Shown here piece after piece: positions 55,011 through 63,100 of a stretch of 64,000 bases of DNA. Made by a program: the position numbers and the translations under genes. Source of the stretch: AM-0621 sp964386705 (GTDB lineage: Bacteria > Planctomycetota > Planctomycetia > Planctomycetales > Planctomycetaceae); contig CAYLTY010000005.1 of the NCBI GenBank assembly GCA_964386705.1, positions 15,520-79,519 of the forward strand, written 5' to 3'. Under the pieces are notes generated by a model, which ran no database searches, was not told the origin of the DNA, and saw only the letters and a list, made by a program, of their open reading frames with translations. Position 1 is the stretch's first letter; each line of letters starts with the position of its first letter.

Positions 55011-56152
55011 TCTCTCGCATTTATCTCGACTACAACGCGACAACGCCGCTCGCAGACCAAGTTGCAACGGAGATGTCGCGTTTTCTGTCGGAGCCGTTTG
55101 GAAACCCGTCGAGTCTGCACTGGGCAGGCATTCCGGCCCGCGATGCTGTGGAAACGGCGAGGTCCCAGGTTGCCGCATTGCTCTCGTGCGATGCCACCGA
55201 GGTTGTTTTCACGTCGGGCGGTACCGAGGCCAACAACTACGTAATCAAGGGGTTGTTCTTCAGGATGCGTGACTCGGGTCGGCGGTTTCACGTGATCACG
55301 AGTTGCATTGAGCATCCGGCGGTGCTTGAACCGTGTAACTTTCTGGAGCGGTGTGGAGCAGTAGTAACACGGTTGCGCGTTGATCGGCATGGGCTTGTTG
55401 ATCCTGACGATGTGCGGAAAGCAATCCGACCAGACACCGCACTCGTTTCGATTATGCATGCAAATAACGAGGTTGGAACGATCCAACCGCTCATGGAAAT
55501 TGCAGCTATCGCTCACGAGCACAGCGTACTCGTTCATACGGATGCTGCACAGACCGTCGGCAAGATCCTCGTCGACGTGGAAGCATTGGATGTCGACTTC
55601 CTCAGCGTTGCAGGACACAAGCTGTACGGCCCCAAAGGAGTCGGCGCGCTCTATATCCGAGAGGGAATTGAGCTGGAACCGTTGCTGCACGGCGCCGGTC
55701 ACGAAGCTGGTCATCGCGCTGGCACGGAGAACATTCTGGAGATCGTCGGTCTAGGCTGTGCTTGTGAACTCACAGATTCATGGGTATACAACCGTTCGGT
55801 GGCGAGCCTGCGAGATCATATGTGGCGTTCCTTGGAAGCATCACTCGGTGACCAAGTAGTGCTCAATGGCCATCCTACAATTCGTCTGCCAAACACTTTG
55901 AACGTCGGGTTTCGCGGAAGAACGGGTGGCGAAATTCTAGGAGCCATGTCGAACGTCGCTGCCTCCACGGGATCGGCTTGCCATGCAGGAAGCGTGCAGA
56001 TCAGCCCTGTCCTCGCGGCCATGGGAGTTCCGTCCGACGTCGCCCAGGGTGCCGTGCGATTCAGCCTCGGGCGTGACACGACTCGAGAGGAAATCGATTG
56101 CGCAGTGGACTCAGTACTTCGCGCCACCAGGTGTTCTGTGGGAGCGATTTGA
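55007..56152 (+). CDS. Cysteine desulfurase-like PLP enzyme (NifS/IscS type), 381 aa
   Basis: IYLDYNATTPLADQV is the family start, EVVFTSGGTEANNYVIKG the cofactor-phosphate loop, and HTDAAQTVGKI and VAGHKLYGPKGVGALYI the cofactor aspartate and Schiff-base lysine. GSACHAGSVQ holds the cysteine that takes sulfur from the substrate, in the place of the SSGSACTS loop. It would move sulfur from cysteine to an acceptor in the cytosol. Start ATG 55007 overlaps the ArsR stop. The rhodanese gene 47 bases downstream is a plausible acceptor, though that protein is secreted. Confidence 0.88.
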   Translation: MISRIYLDYNATTPLADQVATEMSRFLSEPFGNPSSLHWAGIPARDAVETARSQVAALLSCDATEVVFTSGGTEANNYVIKGLFFRMRDSGRRFHVITSCIEHPAVLEPCNFLERCGAVVTRLRVDRHGLVDPDDVRKAIRPDTALVSIMHANNEVGTIQPLMEIAAIAHEHSVLVHTDAAQTVGKILVDVEALDVDFLSVAGHKLYGPKGVGALYIREGIELEPLLHGAGHEAGHRAGTENILEIVGLGCACELTDSWVYNRSVASLRDHMWRSLEASLGDQVVLNGHPTIRLPNTLNVGFRGRTGGEILGAMSNVAASTGSACHAGSVQISPVLAAMGVPSDVAQGAVRFSLGRDTTREEIDCAVDSVLRATRCSVGAI

Positions 56153-56199
56153 GAACGGAATTTTGCTGAAGATCTGAACTGACAAAGGAGTAACCGACC

Positions 56200-56604
56200 A
56201 TGCGACGCAGCATCAGCTTGTTTCTAGCGTCGAATCTTATTGTGTGCTTCGCAGTAGCAGCGAGAGCAGAGGAACACACAAAGGATTCGCTCCAGACTGT
56301 TAAGGAAAATGTCGCCGCAAAGAAGGCGGTTCTATTGGACGTCCGCGACAAGGAAGAGTGGGACACCGGGCATGTTGCAGAGGCGATTTTCCTCCCATTG
56401 AGCGAACTGAGAAAGCGAGACCGCACCGAGGAGATGCTCAAAAAGCTGCCGAAAGATCGCATTCTCTACACCTACTGCGTAGTCGGAATGCGTTCTTTGA
56501 AAGCCGCCGAAATTCTGAAAAAGCACGGCTACGACGTACGGGCTCTCAAGCCCGGCTACGAGGACTTGATTAAGGCTGGATTCAAGACTGAGAAAGGCAA
56601 ATGA
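56200..56604 (+). CDS. Secreted single-domain rhodanese, 134 aa
   Basis: A signal peptide (MRRSISLFLASNLIVCFAVA ... ARAEE) precedes one rhodanese domain. VLLDVRDKEEWDTGHVAEAI is the conserved first half, and YCVVGMRSLKAAEIL holds the active-site cysteine loop (CxxGxR) that carries persulfide. The enzyme would work outside the cytosol, passing sulfur to or from thiosulfate or a thiol. AAAGGAG stands before the ATG. The end overlaps the methyltransferase start by four bases. Confidence 0.88.
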   Translation: MRRSISLFLASNLIVCFAVAARAEEHTKDSLQTVKENVAAKKAVLLDVRDKEEWDTGHVAEAIFLPLSELRKRDRTEEMLKKLPKDRILYTYCVVGMRSLKAAEILKKHGYDVRALKPGYEDLIKAGFKTEKGK

Positions 56605-57383
56605 ACAACAGCCTTAAGCCACTTTCCGAGCATTCGCCCGAGGAGATCAAATCGGCTGTGGCAGACCGCTACGGGCTCGTAGCAAGTGCGCCCGGCGAGC
56701 TGTTCAACTTCCCCGTTGGGCGTAAGTTCGCTGAAAGCGTTGGGTATCCTTCCGACATACTCGACCGTCTGCCGTCAGGCATGTGGGAGTCGTTCACCGG
56801 CGCGGGAAATCCTCAGGCATTTGTGGATGCCAAAGCTGGTGAGACAGTCCTCGACCTGGGTTGTGGCGCAGGTCTCGATTTATACCTCTATGCTCAGAAG
56901 GTTGGACCGAACGGCAAGCTGATCGGCCTCGATCTTGCTGAGCCAATGTTAGACAAAGCACGCAGCAACTTGGCCGCTGTCGGAATTTCAAATGTCCAAT
57001 GGCTCAATGCGTCGGCGGATGACACTCCTCTGCGTGACAGCTCAGTCGACCTCGTGACAGCCAACGGCATCTATAACCTCTCCCCGGATAAGGATGCTGT
57101 ATTGCGCGAAGTGGTCCGCGTGCTCAAGCCAGGCGGTCGCACTGTATTCGCCGAAATCGTCCTCAAGGGCGAACTGCCTCAAGAGATTCGGCGAGGGCTT
57201 CCCGATTGGTTCCGCTGTATTGGCGGAGCACTCGTTCAACAGGACTTTCTCAGCCGGTTGCAATCGCACGGCTTAGCCAATCCGCAAGTGCTCTGGCTGG
57301 GTCGTAATGCTCGCACCGGACACGAACTTGCTCTTTGCGCGGTCATTCACGCTGAGAAGCCATATTCCTCAACTTCTTCTTGA
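56601..57383 (+). CDS. Class I SAM-dependent methyltransferase, ArsM/UbiE-like, 260 aa
   Basis: ETVLDLGCGAGLDLYLYAQK is the SAM-binding motif I, LIGLDLAEPMLDKA motif II, VDLVTANGIYNLSPDKDAVL and VVRVLKPGGRTVFAEIVL motifs III and IV. The overall sequence is like the arsenite-methylating (ArsM) branch, but cysteines that would bind arsenic (a CC pair near the N-terminus and one in the middle) are not seen. The substrate may therefore be another thiol or metalloid. The start overlaps the rhodanese stop, so translation is coupled. Confidence 0.82.
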   Translation: MNNSLKPLSEHSPEEIKSAVADRYGLVASAPGELFNFPVGRKFAESVGYPSDILDRLPSGMWESFTGAGNPQAFVDAKAGETVLDLGCGAGLDLYLYAQKVGPNGKLIGLDLAEPMLDKARSNLAAVGISNVQWLNASADDTPLRDSSVDLVTANGIYNLSPDKDAVLREVVRVLKPGGRTVFAEIVLKGELPQEIRRGLPDWFRCIGGALVQQDFLSRLQSHGLANPQVLWLGRNARTGHELALCAVIHAEKPYSSTSS

Positions 57384-57396
57384 TCAGGAGATACTC

Positions 57397-57882
57397 ATGA
57401 AACGTGTAACACTAGGATTTATGTCGGTAGCCCTTCTTATGGCTCTGCCAGTGCTCGCCGATGAGCACGAGGAAGGAATAACGCTCAACTACCCGGACAA
57501 GTTAGAATGGAAAGATGGTCCGCCCTCCCTGCCCAAGGGTGCGAAGATCGCCATTCTGGAGGGTGATCCCGGCAAGGAAGGGCCGTTTGTATTTCGTGTG
57601 AAGGCCCCGGACAGCTACCGAATTCCGCCGCACACTCACCCCAAAATGGAACGGGTAACGGTCATTTCTGGTACATTCAATATCGGTATGGGTAAGAAGT
57701 TCGACCAGAAAGCAACCAAAGCGATGACGCCCGGAACCTACGGCTACTGGGAACCAGGCATGGAGCACTTCGTCTGGACCAAAGGCGAGACTGTGGCGCA
57801 GTTCCACGGCATCGGACCGTGGGTGATCAAGTATATCGATCCGAAAGACGACCCACGCAATCAGCCTAAATATGGCAAATAG
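57397..57882 (+). CDS. Secreted cupin-domain protein, 161 aa
   Basis: A signal peptide ends ALPVLADEHEE. The cupin barrel carries PPHTHPKMERVTVISGTFNI (motif 1, two His and one Glu) and PGTYGYWEPGMEHFVWTKGE (motif 2, His), the ligands for a metal. The protein would sit in the periplasm. ATG 57397 has CAGGAG just upstream, 13 bases after the methyltransferase stop. It is the last gene of the ArsR operon. Its job next to a rhodanese and methyltransferase is unknown; thiol oxidation or metal binding are options. Confidence 0.85.
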   Translation: MKRVTLGFMSVALLMALPVLADEHEEGITLNYPDKLEWKDGPPSLPKGAKIAILEGDPGKEGPFVFRVKAPDSYRIPPHTHPKMERVTVISGTFNIGMGKKFDQKATKAMTPGTYGYWEPGMEHFVWTKGETVAQFHGIGPWVIKYIDPKDDPRNQPKYGK

Positions 57883-58125
57883 TTGCACACCAAAGAAGCT
57901 CAGCTTCTGAGTCTCAAAAAGAATCACGCGCAACGCGTTCGACATAACCCGGCTCCCGAGCCGCGCAACGCCCTAGAGGCTGTTACGAACTCTGAGCCGT
58001 ATTAAATACGACTCTGTAAAGTAGCAGAAAGGTGAAGGTGACGCAGTGCCAGGCTGCGAGCATTTCAGGGGCCTTGGTTTTGGCCCTAGCATTGTTCTAG
58101 ATACGACATCAACAACCGAGCCAAA

Positions 58126-58695
58126 TCAGAGAATGATGCGTTCGATCTCATCAAGGCCGACTTCGTCACTGCGACGGTCATAAAGGCCAGCCCTGCGAGC
58201 CGACTCGTGATTCGCAATTCGCTGCTCGTGCTCCAAGACGCCACCGTTCTTGAGATAGTTCGTGATGCCGGTGGCTCGGAATGTGTGGCAGCTGATAGTC
58301 GGCGGAAGACCGACGGAGCGAGCGCGGCGTTTGATCATCGCTAAAACTTCCAGCCGATGGATGCGGCGAGTGCTGAGTTGCCGCTGTCTGTTGAGTGATC
58401 GAAAGAGAGAGCCGTGTCTATCGCCCTCAATGAGGGCGGCAATGATGTATGCGTCGACATACTCCTCCGCCTTATGGTGAGCAGGAACGTCGTGAATTTT
58501 GCCGCCCTTCTCATGAAGGCGGAACCACATCCGTCGGCCTTGAGCAAAGTAGTCTTCCACGTTCATCGCCACGACGGCTCCTACACGAGCGAAGCTGTAG
58601 ACCATTACCGCAATCAATGCTCGGTCGCGAAGGCCCATGATCGTCGAGACGTCAATACCCACTAGCAGTTCACCAGCTTCTTCCGCCGACAACAC
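58126..58695 (-). pseudogene. Tyrosine integrase, C-terminal catalytic fragment
   Basis: LRDRALIAVMVYSFARVGAV carries the first catalytic Arg. SCHTFRATGITNYLKNGG carries the HxxR box, and HESARRAGLYDRRSDEV the tyrosine that attacks DNA. The N-terminal half of the protein is missing. Upstream the frame runs directly into the end of the serine recombinase fragment, so the two were joined by a deletion near 58690. Confidence 0.8.
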
Positions 58696-59594
58696 CGGCG
58701 TCCCGGTATCCGCCGTCGAGGATTATCGCGGCGGGAGCCATAGCGATAAGCTCCGGCATACGCCGGATGATGCAGCAAAGAGGTCAGCGTGGTGCGATTG
58801 AATCGGTGCCACTCCAGTTGCCCACGTGCTGGACCGGAGCGCGGACGCACGGGCAACTTAATACCCTGCAGAATCAGATACCGTAGCAGCGAATAGACCG
58901 TCCCCTGACGCTGGAATTCGGCGAAGATCAGATGAATGACGGCTTGAGCCTGCTCATCCGGGTCGAACTCGAAGCCGGTCCTGTCGGCGTTGATCACATA
59001 GCCGACCGACGGCTGCAACAGCAATTCTCCACGGTCCGCCTTATTCATCCGACCTTGATACATCCCCCCCCTGAGCACGTGGAGTTCAGCTTCGCTCATG
59101 GTCCCCTTGAGCCCCAGCAGCAGTCGGTCGTTGAACTCCGTCGGATCGTACAGTCCGTCCTGATCTCCCAAGACGGTCCGAAAGAGTGCACACAATTCCA
59201 AGAGCTGATACCAGTCCTTGCAGGACCGAGCCAGCCGACTCATCTCCAGGCCGAGTATCAACCCGACATGGTCCAGGTCCAACTCGGCCAAGAGGCGTTG
59301 AAAGCCGAGTCTCCCTTCAATGCTACGACCACTGATGCCCTGATCCTCGTCGATGAGTTCGATCCGATCACGGGGCCAGCCCAAACCCACCGCACGATCT
59401 ACCAAGGCGTACTGCAGTGCCGTCGATTCGCGATTCTCCAGCACCTGCTGGGGACTCGATTGCCGCACATAGACAATCGCTTGTCGTTCCCAATGGCACG
59501 CTCGGAGCTTGGACGACAGCAACGTCGACAGCTCACGCCCGATATTCGGTAACGGCTCGGGTATTAATTCCGAGGTCAACGAGGAGCTATTCAT
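58690..59594 (-). pseudogene. Large serine recombinase, copy 2, truncated
   Basis: The first 295 residues are present and the sequence is intact where copy 1 is frameshifted: VYVRQSSPQQVLENRES, DEDQGISGRSIEGRLGFQRL and VGLILGLEMSRLARS. It stops after GAYRYGSRRDNPRRRIPGR, before the zinc ribbon, and joins the tyrosine-integrase fragment. Without its DNA-binding half it should be inactive. Confidence 0.85.
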
Positions 59595-59805
59595 GATGCT
59601 CCTCCTGCGTTGCAGGAGAGTGCATCGCAGCCATCTGCCGAGCGATCATCTGAGCCAGTATCGCTCCGATCACCTGCCGACGGCTGGCCGGCAGTTGCGG
59701 CCACAGTTGCTCCAGTCTCAGAACCGACGTCGGCTCCAGACTCGGACTGGCTAAGAGGGGAACACTGTCCGGGGGGGAACTGGCTGTCGCTGGGATATGA
59801 CTCAC
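59587..59805 (-). CDS. Small recombinase-linked protein, copy 2
   Basis: LRLEQLWPQLPASRRQVIGA matches copy 1 at 49.8 kb. Homology begins at GTG 59805; an open frame to 59853 would add residues that copy 1 does not have. Its stop overlaps the recombinase start in the same way as in copy 1. Confidence 0.65.
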   Translation of the reverse strand: MSHIPATASSPPDSVPLLASPSLEPTSVLRLEQLWPQLPASRRQVIGAILAQMIARQMAAMHSPATQEEHHE

Positions 59806-59809
59806 CTCA

Positions 59810-59902
59810 CCGGCTGATGTGGGGAAGTTCAAGAGGGAGTCGGTCGAGATCAAGTCGTACGTGGGTGGGCTGGTGCGGTCGTTTGAGCGGAGATGTGCGT
59901 GA
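59810..59902 (+). pseudogene. Tail of the integrase-type transposase
   Basis: The last 30 residues (ESVEIKSYVGGLVRSFERRC) match the end of the transposase at 50.9 kb (DAVEVKSYVGGLVSSFEHRA). It begins exactly where the homology of the two recombinase elements stops, so the second element also touches this IS family. Confidence 0.7.
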
Positions 59903-60145
59903 CGATCGATAAGTCAGTTCGCGTGTAGACATGGACTGGGATGCCATTTTCGTCCCTGCTGAGTGACGCTTAGTTCTTGCTAGCCCACTCCTTGAGGTCT
60001 TTTAGTGGCGTAATTGCTACTCGAACCAGAATGAGACGCACCTGCATCGCTCCCGAGGGTGATCCAGTCGCGGTAGAGGTGGCAGAAAAGAGAAGCGTCA
60101 AAGACGACTCCAACGACATCCACTCAACATGAGAGAAATGAAACG

Positions 60146-60460
60146 ATGTTAAAGAAGCGCCATGTGTTTATGAGTCTGGCTATGGTCACCTTGATCAATG
60201 CTGTCCAAAACCAAGCCTCGGCTGCGGATATCACCGACTTCGTTCGTGAGCCAGTGAGGATGGTGAGCCCCCTCGTTCCTTTTATTGATGTCTCTACAGC
60301 CGTCCCAACCACGAATGAAATTCTCGCGGTCCCGACCCCAAGCCGAATTAACCCGACCGCTTATCCCGTGGATATGGTTCGCTACGGGCTTACCGTTTCG
60401 CCCAGCGCACGAGTTCTTCGCCAAAATGGTTTCATGTTCTTTCGCTCCTCGGTTCTCTGA
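60146..60460 (+). CDS. Small secreted protein, 104 aa
   Basis: A clear signal peptide (MLKKRHVFMSLAMVTLINAV ... ASAAD) is followed by about 75 residues with no recognised domain (DITDFVREPVRMVSPLVPFI). No strong ribosome site is seen. The sulfatase relic on the other strand begins just downstream, so the C-terminus (FMFFRSSVL) may be a chance ending after a deletion. Confidence 0.5.
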   Translation: MLKKRHVFMSLAMVTLINAVQNQASAADITDFVREPVRMVSPLVPFIDVSTAVPTTNEILAVPTPSRINPTAYPVDMVRYGLTVSPSARVLRQNGFMFFRSSVL

Positions 60461-60483
60461 CGGCAGTTGAGCACTGCTTTGAA

Positions 60484-60600
60484 GAGCACATCGGACTAGC
60501 CCAGGCCATCGGCAATGATCACGACGATGTTCGGCTTCTCCGCCGCCTCCACGGCACGGAGCACGGCGAGCGTCGAGTGGACCACCTCGAACAGACCGCA
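60484..60600 (-). pseudogene. Sulfatase N-terminal relic
   Basis: EAAEKPNIVVIIADGLG, then TAG, then SDV, copies the first strand of sulfatases (KPNIVxIxADDLGYxDV) with a stop in the middle. The remainder of the gene is gone. The partial sulfatase at 63.1 kb is a separate gene. Confidence 0.65.
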
Positions 60601-60713
60601 AACCGCGAGACCATCTCCGATCTCCGCAACGTGCAGTCGCCTAGACTCAGGGCCGTGAAGCTGTCTCGCGAAGCCGCAAAGAGTTGCAGCTTCGCGGGCA
60701 CGCCATCCACCAT

Positions 60714-61970
60714 CTATTGGAGTTCTCGATCCAAGATCTTCTTGCGCACCTCATGAGCCAACTCGCTCGTGCTGGCGGCGACGAAGCGAATACGGGACGA
60801 CTCATAGAAGTCGGTTGTCGCGAAATCGTTTTTGATGGCTTCTTCGATCGCAGAGTGAGGATGCCGGTCGATGTCCATTCCAGTATCGAGGTCGATGACA
60901 GTCGCTCCGGCTCCTTGGCAGATGTCGATTCCTGGGAAGGCATCAAGGATTAGGCGAAAGCCCTTCTTGATCTCGACACTGCAATGCAACAAACCTTCTG
61001 CCACGAACGTGCAACCCCTGCTGCCGCCAAGGGAGAGCACCTCCGCGACGCAGACATCATCCGTGTTGGCATCGTAGGGAGAAAACAGCGATCCAGATTC
61101 AAGCGCAGCGGTCTTCACCCGGTAAGGTTTGCCCATGTAGATGCAGAGGGAAATTGCGTTACGATCGAAACGGGTATCAGGGATGAGATTGAGGTTTGTC
61201 CCTTTCGGCTCGTAGTTCTCACCACGCTTGTTGCGATCGACGATGTCACTAATCGCGATGGGGGCTCGGTCCAAATACATGGCTTGCGACGGCTGATTGA
61301 GCACCCGCCAGTAGAGAGTAAAACGCACCAAATCCCCAGCGACAGACCCGATGAAGCCCACACCTTCCAAGTAAATCGACGCGAGCACCATGCCACCGAT
61401 GTGGCGCACTGCTGCGCTGGTATCATCGCATGAGTCGACGAACAGGATGAGGCGAAGGGTACCCGGTCCGCCGTCCCGCAGCACGGCCTTGCCGCCCTCT
61501 TCATCAATCAGGATCACGGTCAAATTTTTGAACGGACCATTCGGATCGAGAAGGGCAGGATGCACTGATTTTCCGAACGCCGATGACGTAGCGTGATCTA
61601 CCCCCAATGTCTTATCTCTGGACAAAGGCTGATCCGAGATCTTTGTGGGCTTTGTCCTGACATGCCCTGCAACATGGGGGCGTCTCAAGACCTTGATCGC
61701 CACGTTCATGCAATCCGCGACGGCAGCACCCGTCACTTCGACGATATGGGCAACCTGGTCTTCAGGGATCGGCAATTCCGAACTCAGTGTCTGAGCGTCC
61801 AAGAATTTCCGATACTCTTCAACGAGCTTGTCATCGCCAATCTCGGTGTGCTCCTCTGGAGTTTCCATCCGCCGAACTTGGCGATCGCTGGTGTTCAGAG
61901 CGGTTGCCACAGCCTTCTGTGACAATCCCAACGCCATTCGCTTCTTCTTGAGTTGTGTGGCCAAAGACAT
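60714..61970 (-). CDS. HTH protein with large C-terminal domain, 418 aa
   Basis: The N-terminus is an XRE-type helix-turn-helix (KRMALGLSQKAVATALNTSD followed by RQVRRME). Residues 130-418 form a globular alpha/beta domain. It has a Gly-rich VLRDGGPGTLRLILFVDSCD stretch and near the end CQGAGATVIDLDTGMDIDRH, which recalls the last strand of inositol-monophosphatase-like enzymes, but no full metal site (DxxDGT) is seen. The link is weak, so I leave the domain unnamed. The combination suggests a transcription regulator that senses a small phosphorylated ligand. It is alone, flanked by relics. Confidence 0.6.
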   Translation of the reverse strand: MSLATQLKKKRMALGLSQKAVATALNTSDRQVRRMETPEEHTEIGDDKLVEEYRKFLDAQTLSSELPIPEDQVAHIVEVTGAAVADCMNVAIKVLRRPHVAGHVRTKPTKISDQPLSRDKTLGVDHATSSAFGKSVHPALLDPNGPFKNLTVILIDEEGGKAVLRDGGPGTLRLILFVDSCDDTSAAVRHIGGMVLASIYLEGVGFIGSVAGDLVRFTLYWRVLNQPSQAMYLDRAPIAISDIVDRNKRGENYEPKGTNLNLIPDTRFDRNAISLCIYMGKPYRVKTAALESGSLFSPYDANTDDVCVAEVLSLGGSRGCTFVAEGLLHCSVEIKKGFRLILDAFPGIDICQGAGATVIDLDTGMDIDRHPHSAIEEAIKNDFATTDFYESSRIRFVAASTSELAHEVRKKILDRELQ

Positions 61971-62233
61971 GATTTTCTCCTCGCGTCACTATGGACGTTC
62001 TTTAGGAACTCGTGCCACTCCCAACAACTGGGACGCAGCTACGCGAGGTGTTCTGCCCGGCCGGATGAGTGCCGATAAGGCGGCAGAAGCGGCAAAATAG
62101 CGGACAATTTTGCCGGTTGCGCGCATGCCATCGCAACTACCACAGCGAAGACGCTCGGTTGCGACTTGCGAGTAGTGCAACGCCATCAGGAGACGATCAA
62201 TGGAGCGGGAGCCGCGATCCTGCCGCAGGGATT

Positions 62234-62916
62234 TCATGACTCGGTGCTTTGCTGGTTGATTCCCTCAGCCGGTGAACTCTGGGCTCGTTCAGAGCCGGAT
62301 CGGACAATCTGGATCAGCGAAGACATGCCAGCACCGAGAACGACTCCCGTGACAGCCCAACCGAGCAAGGCCAAGCCAACCGACTTCGAGGTGAGAGCAC
62401 CACGGCTGAAGATCCCGAAGAAGGGACCGCCAGATAGTCGCCCCGCCTTCTGCACGTATCCTGCATGAATGGCAGTAATCAGGACCGGTATCAACACAGC
62501 GACGACTGCCGTCCGTCGCAGGACCACTACGCCTTGGCTCACGCGCCAAACAGCAGAGAGCCCGATCGCTGCTCCGATCCCTGCGCCGAGAATCGCCCCC
62601 CCAATCCCTGCCAGAACGCCCGAGGCGGCCCAGAACATGGCCCCTGCGATGAGAGCGTTGCTTGCAGCCGACGCCTGCACATCAAAGCCCGTCGTGGAGC
62701 GATCCGGAACCGATGGGACAGCGCGAAAATGAGCCCTGCACTCATCGCATATCCGAGAAGTGAGAACAGCAGCATGCCGACGATCTTTACTTCGACGAGA
62801 TCCCCTGGCGCCACTCCTACTGCGTAAACCAGCATGAAGGCGAAACCAGCCGCCCCTGTGACTCCGCACGTCACTGCCGAAGCAGCAAGGTCCACAAAAT
62901 TGACGGCGTTCTTCAT
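62234..62916 (-). pseudogene. Multi-pass membrane protein with a frameshift
   Basis: The first frame (62916 down to about 62700) gives two hydrophobic helices (GAAGFAFMLVYAVGV, VGMLLFSLLGYAMSAGLIFA). The second frame goes on with Gly/Ala-rich helices (SNALIAGAMFWAASGVLAGI, GAILGAGIGAAIGLSAV, VVAVLIPVLITAIHAGYVQ, GLALLGWAVTGVVLGAGM). The two join near 62700, where the frame shifts by one base. I recognise no family. It is either recently broken or a sequencing slip. Confidence 0.6.
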
Positions 62917-62965
62917 GAGAGCCTTTCAGCCTTCGTTTCCCAGTCGCTTCCTAGATGTGACACTC

Positions 62966-63025
62966 TGGATTTGCCCACTGCGGGTGCTCCAAGAAGAGCG
63001 TGCCTCGAGACGTGAAGAGATTGAG
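62966..63025 (+). repeat. Solo left end of the IS3-family element
   Basis: TGGATTTGCCC, then GAAGAGCGTGCCT and GAGACGTGAAGAG, match the first 60 bases of the IS at 32250 with a four-base gap. Only this end remains. Confidence 0.6.
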
Positions 63026-63100
63026 GGTGACCAATTGAGCGGACCACTTCGAACATGAAGCAAGCAGCGAGTTTCAGCAGGGGGTGAGGGCGGCGCGATG

